A program made the position numbers and the translations under genes. From JAFGOG01 sp034429215 (GTDB lineage Bacteria > Chloroflexota > Anaerolineae > JAAYZQ01): a stretch of DNA of 64,000 nucleotides. The notes under the pieces are model-generated. The model was not told the origin of the DNA, ran no database searches, and was given only the letters and a program-made list of their open reading frames with translations. Below, piece by piece: positions 49,595-56,975 of the stretch (positions are counted from its first letter, which is position 1; each line of letters begins with the position of its first letter). Where the stretch lies: positions 1 to 64,000 of the forward strand of contig DAOUGI010000071.1 of assembly GCA_034429215.1 (NCBI GenBank). The letters run 5' to 3'.

Positions 49595-52500
49595 ATGTTC
49601 CCAAAAGCCACAGTGAAGAGTAGACGCCAGGAGCTGGCCATACAGGTGGCTCTGCTCGCCATCTTGTTGATGGGCGCTGCCTTTCGCCTGTACAACGTCA
49701 ACTGGGACAAGGATACCTACCACATCCACCCAGATGAGCGGAATACGGCGATGGTCGTCACCGCCATCCAGTGGCCGTCGAGCCTGGCCGAGTATTTTGA
49801 CACCAGCCGGTCGCTGCTCAACCCCAGCAATGTCGACCGCACCTATTACTATGGCACGATGCCGCTATTCCTGACCAAGTTCATAGCCATCCAGCTCGAC
49901 CAGGCGTTTAGCGGGCCGAATGATTTTGCCAGTCCACGCTTTACCGGCTATGACCAGATCCACCTGGTCGGCCGTGTCCTCTCTGCTCTATCTGACCTGG
50001 CCACGGTGTTGGTGCTCTTTTTCCTGGCCCGGCGCATATTCGACTGGCGGGTTGGTCTGGCTGCTTCGTTCCTGCTGGCCCTGGCCGTCCTAAACATCCA
50101 GGGCTCTCACTATTTCGTTACCGACACGTTCCTGACCCTTTTCGTCACGCTTACCCTGTGGTTCACCCTCGACCTGGCCGAGGGCAAGGGATGGGGCTCG
50201 TTCCTGGGGGCCGGGCTCAGTCTGGGGTTGGCCATCTCGTGCAAGGTCAGCGTGTTCCTGTTGGTGTTGATCGTCCTGGTCGGCGCCTGGATCGGACTGC
50301 GCCGGCGGCTAGCCGAGCAGCCATACTCTGGACACGCCGGGCTGCGCGTTTTGGCCGGGCTGGTCCTGGCCGGCGTTGCCACCTTGGCTGTTTTTCGGGT
50401 GGCCCAACCTTACGCGTGGGCCGGACCGAACTATGACGGCTGGGACAACCTTCCCGAGCCGTGGCGCGAGCGGGTTAGCCTGTTCAAGAAGGTGCCCGAG
50501 CCGATCCGGGCAGTGCTGATGCCCAGCCCGGAGTGGATCGCCGACATCATGTCGGCCGGCACGCAGCAGACCGGCGAGGCCGACATGCCGTGGGGCCGGC
50601 AGTGGACCGAGCGGACCCGGTGGGTCTATCCCATGGAGAATATGGTCCTGTGGGGACTGGGGGTGCCGCTGGGTCTGGGCGCCTGGACAGGGGTCGTCGT
50701 CGTTTCCGTCCATCTCTTGCGCGCCTGGCGCCGCCGCAACCCGAGCGAGCCGGCCCCCGAAGTGTCGCCTTCCGACAACGGCCGGTGGCTGTTGATCCTT
50801 ATTCCCCTGGCCTGGGTGGCGCTCCTCTTTGTGTGGCAGGGTGCCCAATTCGTCAAGTCGATCCGGTACTTTTTGCCGATCTACCCCTGTCTGGCTCTTT
50901 TTGCCGCCTACCTGGTGGTCGCCGCCTGGGACTGGGCCAGGAGACGAGGGCTCGCCCTCAGGGTCGCCGCCGGGGCGCTGGCGGCTTTTGTCCTGGTCGG
51001 CACGCTGGCCTGGGCTTTTGCCTTTATCCAGATCTACACCGAGCCGGTCACCCGGGTGCAGGCGACCGAGTGGATCTATGACAACATCGAGCCGGGATCG
51101 GTCCTGGCCAACGAACACTTTGACGACCCGCTGCCGTTCAACATGTTTGGCAAGCTGGCCTGGGAGCCGGGCGGGCTGTACAACAGCCTGAGTGTGACCT
51201 ATCCCGGCAGCGAAGACAAGATCGACCAGCTACAGCTCTACGACGAGGACACGCCCGAAAAGCTGGTGATGCTGCTCGATGCCCTCGACCAGGCCGACTA
51301 TATCCTCATGAGCAGCGGCCGGCTGTCGACCTCGATCCCGCGCCTACCGATGCGCTACCCGATGACCACCCGCTACTACGAGCTCCTGCTGGCGGGAAAG
51401 CTGGGGTTTGAAAAGGCGGTCGAGTTCCACTCTTACCCCCGCCTGTTTGGCATCGAGTTCAACGACGACAGCGCCGAGGAGCAGTTTACCGTCTACGATC
51501 ATCCCAAGGTTTTGATCTACCGCAAAACGGATGCATACGACCGGGCCAAAGTGCGGGCGCTGTTGAACGAGGGGATCGACTGGGCCAACGTGGCCCACTG
51601 GCTCAACCCTCGCGATGTGCCCGAGTGGAAGCGGACCCACCAGCAGAACAACGATCTACTGCTCACGCCTGAGCAGCGGCAGGTGCAGGAGGAGGGCGGC
51701 ACCTGGGCCTCGATTTTTAACCGAGGCAGCCTGGCCAACCGCCGGCCGACGGTGGCCTGGTATCTGCTGGTGACCGTCCTGGGGCTGGTCACTTTGCCGC
51801 TGACCGTCGCCGTGCTGGGCCGGCTGCCCGACCGTGGTTATATTTTGGCCCGCCCGGCCGGCGTCCTGCTGCTCGCCTGGCTGTCATGGATGCTGACCAA
51901 CGTCACGCCGCTCCAGTACACCCGAGGCACGATCCTGCTGGCGCTGGGGCTGATCGCCCTGGCCTCGGCGGCCACTTTCCTGTTCGCCGGGCAGCGCCGC
52001 CGCTTCGTCGACCTGTGGCGGACGCGGAAACGGCTGATCGTGGCCAGCGAGCTGCTGTTCCTGCTGTTCTTTGTCCTATTCTGGCTGATCCGGTGGGGCA
52101 ACCCTGACCTGTGGCACCCCTACATGGGCGGCGAAAAGCCGATGGATTTGGCCTATCTCAACGCCGTCATCAAGAGCACTGAGTTTCCGCCCTACGATCC
52201 CTGGTTTGCCGGCGGGTATCTCAACTATTACTATTTTGGGCAGGTGATGGTCGGCACCTGGATCAAGCTGATCGGGATCGTGCCGGCGGTGGCTTATAAC
52301 CTGGCGATCCCGCTCTGGTTTGCGATGACGGCGATGGGGGCTTTTAGTGTTACTTTTAATCTTGTGGCTGGCAAAAGCTGCCAGCCACAAGATTGGGTGG
52401 GTGCTAAGGGGACACGGCCGTATGTGTTTGGGCTGGTGGGGGCGCTGTTTGTGGCGGTGCTCGGCAACCTGGGGGAGATCCACCTGCTGCTGCTCAAGCT

Positions 52501-54322
52501 GGGCGAAGGGGCGGCGAGCAGTTTCGAGAGCACCATCCCCGGCCTGGCGTGGCTGGTCCGGGCCGCGATCGGGGCTTTTGAGACTATCTTTGGCGGACAG
52601 GCGCTGCCGGTCGGCATCAACGAATGGTACTGGAATGCCAGCCGGGCGATCCCGACGCCGCCCGGCCAATCGGTCATCACCGAATTCCCGTTCTTTACCT
52701 TCCTGTACGCCGACCTGCACGCCCACTTGATCGCCATGCCGCTGGCCTTTCTGTCGCTGGCCGCGGCGCTGGCCCTGGTCAAGGGCGGGGAGGAGGAGCG
52801 GGCAGCGGGGCGGTCCACTCCGCTGACGCTATGGGGCTCACTTTGTTCGGGGACATGGCCGGCCCGTCTGGGCCCGCTGCTGCTGATGGCCCTGGCCATC
52901 GGCGCGATGCGCTGCACCAATAGCTGGGACGTGCCGCCCCACCTGTTGGTGGCGCTGGGCGCGCTGAGCATTGCCGAGTACTCGCGCCGCGGGCGGCTCG
53001 ACTGGCGGGCAGCAGGCAGTGTGGCCTGGCAGCTCGCCCTGCTGTTTTTCCTGAGCTGGTGGCTGCTCTACCGGCCTTTCTGGGCCAGCTATGGTTCTTA
53101 TTATGACAGCGTCGCCTGGTGGGAAGGGGCGCGCACGCCGCTGTGGGCTTATCTGATCGTCCACGGGCTGTTCCTGTTCGCCATTGGCAGCTACCTGGTC
53201 GGGCGCGCCGCGGGCCGGGGGGATGGGCTGCGCCCGGATCCGCTCCTGCGCCGCATGTGGCTGACGGTCCGCCATCGCGCCAGCCGCGCCCGACTGCGGG
53301 GCGCGGCGCAGATTGCCGGCGTCCGGAACCTGCCGGTGAGCCGATGGGCGTGGGTGGGGCTGGCGGCGCTGATCGTGGCGGCGATCGCGTGCCTGGTCCC
53401 CGGCCGGGTCGATCCGGCGCCGGCCAGCGAGACGGGATTTGGCTACACAAGCTGGGCCGTTTTTGGCCTGGGGCTGCCGCTGGCCGTCCTGGGGCTGCTG
53501 CTCCTGTTCCGCGCCCGGGTGTCGCCTACGGAGCGGCTGTGGGTCTGGCTGGCGCTGCTGGGCCTGGCGATGACCCTCGGTGTGGAGGTGATCGTTCTCG
53601 AGGGCGACATCGGCCGGATGAACACTGTGTTCAAGTTCTACTTGCAGGTGTGGCTGATGTGGGGCGTGGCTGCCGCCGCGGCCCTGGCCTGGCTGATCCC
53701 TCGCAGGCCCGCGGGAGGGCGAACTGCGGGACAGACCGCGTGGTTGACTATCCTGGCCGTGCTTGTCTTGCTGACTGCCCTGTACCCGCTGCTTGCCACG
53801 CGGGCCAAGATCAACGACCGCTTTGATCGCAGTCTGGGGTCAGGCCTGGACGGCTGGGCCTATATGACGACGTCGACCTATAACGACCCCCAGGGCGGGA
53901 GCTATGAGCTGAAATGGGATCTGGAGGCGATCCAGTGGCTGCTGGACAACGTGGTCGGCACGCCGACCATCCTCGAGGGGCAGGTGGGCGAGTACCGTTG
54001 GGGGGCGCGTTACAGCATCAACACCGGGCTGCCCACGGTGCTTGGCTGGAACTGGCACCAGCGCCAGCAGCGCGCCGCTGCGGGCGAGGAGGACGTCTGG
54101 AAGCGGGCCGAGGACGTGACCGACATCTATAACACGACCAATCCCGAGGCGGCCGCAATACTCCTGGGCAAATACGATGTGCAATATGTCATCGTCGGGC
54201 CGTTGGAGCGCCTGTACTATACGCCTGAAGGCCTGGCCAAGCTCGACCGGATGGAAGCTGACGGAACGCTCCAGGTGGTCTATCGCAGCGAGGGCGTGAC
54301 GATCTATACCGTTGTCGAATAA
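49595..54322 (+). CDS. GT39-like / Chlor_Arch_YYY (DUF2298) giant membrane fusion protein
   Basis: 1575 residues with more than 20 hydrophobic helices. Residues 1 to about 650 are a PMT/GT39-like transferase with HPDER (Asp47-Glu48) in the first loop and a soluble tail matching the stand-alone GT39 at 37644. Residues about 710-1575 are a TIGR03662/DUF2298 domain with the hallmark YYYFG (878-882) and a closing soluble segment (YVIVGPLERLYYTPEGL...GVTIYTVVE) shared with the gene at 56976. Polyprenyl-sugar transfer is likely for the first half; the YYY half has no known function. An in-frame stop just upstream fixes ATG 49595 as the first start; its ribosome binding site is weak. Confidence 0.9.
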   Translation: MFPKATVKSRRQELAIQVALLAILLMGAAFRLYNVNWDKDTYHIHPDERNTAMVVTAIQWPSSLAEYFDTSRSLLNPSNVDRTYYYGTMPLFLTKFIAIQLDQAFSGPNDFASPRFTGYDQIHLVGRVLSALSDLATVLVLFFLARRIFDWRVGLAASFLLALAVLNIQGSHYFVTDTFLTLFVTLTLWFTLDLAEGKGWGSFLGAGLSLGLAISCKVSVFLLVLIVLVGAWIGLRRRLAEQPYSGHAGLRVLAGLVLAGVATLAVFRVAQPYAWAGPNYDGWDNLPEPWRERVSLFKKVPEPIRAVLMPSPEWIADIMSAGTQQTGEADMPWGRQWTERTRWVYPMENMVLWGLGVPLGLGAWTGVVVVSVHLLRAWRRRNPSEPAPEVSPSDNGRWLLILIPLAWVALLFVWQGAQFVKSIRYFLPIYPCLALFAAYLVVAAWDWARRRGLALRVAAGALAAFVLVGTLAWAFAFIQIYTEPVTRVQATEWIYDNIEPGSVLANEHFDDPLPFNMFGKLAWEPGGLYNSLSVTYPGSEDKIDQLQLYDEDTPEKLVMLLDALDQADYILMSSGRLSTSIPRLPMRYPMTTRYYELLLAGKLGFEKAVEFHSYPRLFGIEFNDDSAEEQFTVYDHPKVLIYRKTDAYDRAKVRALLNEGIDWANVAHWLNPRDVPEWKRTHQQNNDLLLTPEQRQVQEEGGTWASIFNRGSLANRRPTVAWYLLVTVLGLVTLPLTVAVLGRLPDRGYILARPAGVLLLAWLSWMLTNVTPLQYTRGTILLALGLIALASAATFLFAGQRRRFVDLWRTRKRLIVASELLFLLFFVLFWLIRWGNPDLWHPYMGGEKPMDLAYLNAVIKSTEFPPYDPWFAGGYLNYYYFGQVMVGTWIKLIGIVPAVAYNLAIPLWFAMTAMGAFSVTFNLVAGKSCQPQDWVGAKGTRPYVFGLVGALFVAVLGNLGEIHLLLLKLGEGAASSFESTIPGLAWLVRAAIGAFETIFGGQALPVGINEWYWNASRAIPTPPGQSVITEFPFFTFLYADLHAHLIAMPLAFLSLAAALALVKGGEEERAAGRSTPLTLWGSLCSGTWPARLGPLLLMALAIGAMRCTNSWDVPPHLLVALGALSIAEYSRRGRLDWRAAGSVAWQLALLFFLSWWLLYRPFWASYGSYYDSVAWWEGARTPLWAYLIVHGLFLFAIGSYLVGRAAGRGDGLRPDPLLRRMWLTVRHRASRARLRGAAQIAGVRNLPVSRWAWVGLAALIVAAIACLVPGRVDPAPASETGFGYTSWAVFGLGLPLAVLGLLLLFRARVSPTERLWVWLALLGLAMTLGVEVIVLEGDIGRMNTVFKFYLQVWLMWGVAAAAALAWLIPRRPAGGRTAGQTAWLTILAVLVLLTALYPLLATRAKINDRFDRSLGSGLDGWAYMTTSTYNDPQGGSYELKWDLEAIQWLLDNVVGTPTILEGQVGEYRWGARYSINTGLPTVLGWNWHQRQQRAAAGEEDVWKRAEDVTDIYNTTNPEAAAILLGKYDVQYVIVGPLERLYYTPEGLAKLDRMEADGTLQVVYRSEGVTIYTVVE
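52358..52394. repeat. Perfect 16-bp inverted repeat inside the GT39-YYY gene
   Basis: AATCTTGTGGCTGGCA (52358-52373) and TGCCAGCCACAAGATT (52379-52394) flank AAAGC. It is translated as part of a loop between two hydrophobic helices (VAGKSCQPQDW). The paralog at 56976 has an unrelated loop at this place, so it looks like an in-frame repeat insertion. Confidence 0.75.
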
Positions 54323-54323
54323 G

Positions 54324-55484
54324 ATGCCGACGTTCGTCCGCGATCGTTTCACATGGCTCGCCTACCTCATGCTGGGCTATTACGCCTATCTCCAGGCTGC
54401 CAACGGCCCACTGATGCCGTTCCTGCGCTCCGACCTTGGGATAAACTATACGACAGGCGGTCTGCATTTCAGCGCGTTTGCGGTGGGGATGATCACCACC
54501 GGACTGACGGCCGACCGGGTAACGGGACGGCTGGGCAGGCGCCGGACCTTTTGGGGCGGCGCGGCGGGCATGGGTGCCGGGACGGCCCTGTTGACGCTGG
54601 GCCGCCATGCGGCGGTGACGATCGGCGGGGCGGGGATCATGGGCCTGTTCGGCTCAATGCTGCTGATCACGATCCAGGCCAGCCTGTCGGACCGGCACGG
54701 CGAACGGCGGGCCATCGCCTTTACCGAGTCGAATGTGGTGGCCAGCATTTGCGCCACGCTGGCGCCGCTGTGTGTCGGCGGGCTGCAACAGGCCGGGATC
54801 GGCTGGCGCGCAGCGCTGTGGCTGATGGTGGCACTGGCCGCCGGGCTGGCGGCGGTGATGTGGCGCGAACCGCTGCCGGCGCCCGGGGCTTTCGCGAGCG
54901 GCCCGCAGCGGGCGGCGCGACGGCTACCGGCGGCCTACTGGGCATATTGGCTGGTGATCGTGCTGTGCGTGGCCGCCGAGTGGTGCCTGGCCTTTTGGAG
55001 CGCCGATTTCCTGGCCACCGTGGCGGGCCTGTCGCCAAGCGTCGCCTCAACGGCCGTTGGCCTGTTTTACCTGGCCATGATCATCGGTCGGGTGATCGGC
55101 AGCCGGCTGGCGTGGGTCATGCCGACCGGCAGGCTGCTGCTTGGCGCGCTGGGCGTGGCGGCCCTGGGCTTTCCCCTGTTCTGGCTGGCGCGGGCGCCGG
55201 CGCTGAACGTCGCCGGGCTGTTCGTGGCCGGGCTGGGGGTGGCCAACCTGTACCCGCTGTCCCTGTCAGCGGCCGCCAGCGCCGCTGCCGGCCAGGCCAA
55301 CACCGCCAGCGCCCGCATCTCGCTGGCGGCAGGGCTGGCGATCCTGACGGCGCCGCTGGCGCTGGGCGGCGTGGCCGACCGGGTGGGCATCCAGGACGCG
55401 TATGGGCTGGTCGTCGGGCTGCTGGCCGCTGCCGTGGTGATGGTGGCGTGCGCCAACCGGATCGCGGCCCGCCCGGGAAGATAG
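54324..55484 (+). CDS. Major facilitator superfamily transporter
   Basis: 386 residues, about 12 hydrophobic helices. TADRVTGRLGRRRTFWGG in the loop after helix 2 is the MFS signature region, and SLSDRHGERRAIAFTESNVV continues the first half. The substrate is unknown. ATG 54324 lies one base after the stop of the GT39-YYY gene; an in-frame TTG at 54312 would overlap it. It may be cotranscribed with the fusion. No ribosome binding site is obvious, consistent with coupling. Confidence 0.85.
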   Translation: MPTFVRDRFTWLAYLMLGYYAYLQAANGPLMPFLRSDLGINYTTGGLHFSAFAVGMITTGLTADRVTGRLGRRRTFWGGAAGMGAGTALLTLGRHAAVTIGGAGIMGLFGSMLLITIQASLSDRHGERRAIAFTESNVVASICATLAPLCVGGLQQAGIGWRAALWLMVALAAGLAAVMWREPLPAPGAFASGPQRAARRLPAAYWAYWLVIVLCVAAEWCLAFWSADFLATVAGLSPSVASTAVGLFYLAMIIGRVIGSRLAWVMPTGRLLLGALGVAALGFPLFWLARAPALNVAGLFVAGLGVANLYPLSLSAAASAAAGQANTASARISLAAGLAILTAPLALGGVADRVGIQDAYGLVVGLLAAAVVMVACANRIAARPGR

Positions 55485-55554
55485 TGCTCGACCGGCCGCC
55501 GGGCTGTAATATCCGACCTGCGGCTGCATCTTATTACAGGAGCGTGGACCGCCA

Positions 55555-56058
55555 GTGGGCCAATCCGACGACTGGGCCGATCTCTATCGCCAATATCTGC
55601 CCCGCATCCTCAACTATGTCCGGCTGCGGGTCGGCGGTGAGGATGTGGCCCAGGACCTGACGGCGGCGGTGATGGAGCGGGCTGTATCGCGGCAGCACAC
55701 CCTCCGCCGGCAGGAAGCGTTTGGAGCCTGGCTGTTCAGCATCGCGCGGACTACCGTGGCAGGCCACTACCGGAGCCGGCGGCCGGCGGTTTCGCTGGAG
55801 CAGGCCGCAGCGCAGGCGGCGCCCGATCCCGCTCCGCCGGAAGTGGTCATGCGCCGGGAGGAGGTGGAGCGCCTCCGAGCGGCCCTGGAGGCGCTGCCGG
55901 AGCGGGAACAGGAGATCATCCGCTTGAAGTTCGGAGGGGCCTTGGGCAATCAGGAGATCGGCCAGATATTGCGGCTCAAGCCCGGCCACGTGGCGGTACT
56001 CCTTTTTCGGGCTCTGCACAAACTGCGGGGGATGTTGGACGCGGATTTGCGCAGATGA
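55555..56058 (+). CDS. ECF-type RNA polymerase sigma factor
   Basis: 167 residues. Region 2: WADLYRQYLPRILNYVRLRVG, then DVAQDLTAAVMERAV and FGAWLFSIARTTVAGHYRSRR. Region 4: ALEALPEREQEIIRLKFGGALGNQEIGQILRLKPGHVAVLLFRALHKLR. GTG 55555 is the start; AGGAG stands at some distance. The last residues (DADLRR) are encoded by GCAGAT-type repeat DNA. It is followed 37 bases later by a membrane protein of DUF4367 type, the likely anti-sigma factor, and both lie between YYY genes. Its target promoters are unknown. Confidence 0.9.
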   Translation: MGQSDDWADLYRQYLPRILNYVRLRVGGEDVAQDLTAAVMERAVSRQHTLRRQEAFGAWLFSIARTTVAGHYRSRRPAVSLEQAAAQAAPDPAPPEVVMRREEVERLRAALEALPEREQEIIRLKFGGALGNQEIGQILRLKPGHVAVLLFRALHKLRGMLDADLRR

Positions 56059-56066
56059 CGCAGATG
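56037..56066 (+). repeat. GCAGAT-type repeat over the sigma-factor stop codon
   Basis: GGACGCGGATTTGCGCAGAT followed by GACGCAGATG. The repeat encodes the last residues of the sigma factor and continues past its stop codon; a related phrase is at 49276-49310. Confidence 0.4.
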
Positions 56067-56095
56067 TTGATTTTCGATTTAGGATTGCGCGTGGG

Positions 56096-56971
56096 ATGAA
56101 CAGGTTTGGGGATAAGATAGAGCAGGTGCGGGCCGAGCGGGTTTCGGCGGCGGTTGACCAGGTGCTTGGCGGGCTAGAGGTCCAGCCGGGCCAGGTTGAG
56201 GCCGGGGATGCCGGGCTGGTCGATACGGCGCGCTACCTGGCGGGGCTGGTGCAGGAGCTGGGGGAGGCGGATCCGGCGCTGGAGCAGCGGATCGCCCGCA
56301 ACCGGCAGCGCCAGGCGGCGGCTGCACCGGCCAGACGATTGCCCCGTTTCCGCCCGGGGTGGGCGGTGGGGGCTCTGGCGGCGATCTTGCTGGCCGTGGC
56401 CCTCCTGACGCCGCTGGGCCAGACCGCTTTGGCGAGTTTCATGGCCGTCTTTAGCCTGGGCCGCACCGAGGTGCACATCACCCCAGCCCATCTGACGTCG
56501 ACGGCCACGGCGGCGGCCAGCAGCACGGCCGTGGTCGAGGCCTTGACCCTGGAACAGGCCCAGACCCAGGTCAGTTTTGCGATCCCGCAGCCGGCCGATC
56601 TCCCGCCCGGCTATCGCCTGCTCAGGGTTCAAAGTTACACCTACCCGGACCTGCCCGCCTGGATTCCGCAGCCCTTTTGCATCGAGCTGGTCTACGACGA
56701 CCAAGGGCAGCAGGTCGCGCTGCGCCTGTACCCGATCGCGCTGGGCGACAGAGCCAGCATCTCGCGCTTGAACCTGGAGGCGACGCCAATCCAGGACGTG
56801 GTCGACGTGGACGTGGACGGCAAGCCCGGCGTCCTGCTGCGCCTGGGAGATCAGGGAGCCGAGACGCTCTGGCAGGAGGTGGTCTGGGAGCAGGGTGACC
56901 TGATCCTGGCCCTGTCGTCTGCCAGTTTGACCGAGGACGAGCTGATGCGTGCAGCCCGGTCGGTGCGGTGA
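56096..56971 (+). CDS. DUF4367-type membrane protein, candidate anti-sigma factor
   Basis: 291 residues. A cytoplasmic N-terminus (1-87) rich in Glu and Arg, one transmembrane helix (about 88-108), a Thr/Ala linker, and an extracytoplasmic C-terminal domain (about 150-290) whose start QTQVSFAIPQPADLPPGYRL is typical of DUF4367 proteins found next to ECF sigma factors. The layout fits an anti-sigma factor with an outside sensor, though no ZAS zinc motif (HxxxCxxC) is present in the N-terminus. The start ATG 56096 has a weak upstream site. The YYY gene begins four bases after its stop. Confidence 0.82.
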   Translation: MNRFGDKIEQVRAERVSAAVDQVLGGLEVQPGQVEAGDAGLVDTARYLAGLVQELGEADPALEQRIARNRQRQAAAAPARRLPRFRPGWAVGALAAILLAVALLTPLGQTALASFMAVFSLGRTEVHITPAHLTSTATAAASSTAVVEALTLEQAQTQVSFAIPQPADLPPGYRLLRVQSYTYPDLPAWIPQPFCIELVYDDQGQQVALRLYPIALGDRASISRLNLEATPIQDVVDVDVDGKPGVLLRLGDQGAETLWQEVVWEQGDLILALSSASLTEDELMRAARSVR

Positions 56972-56975
56972 GCGG

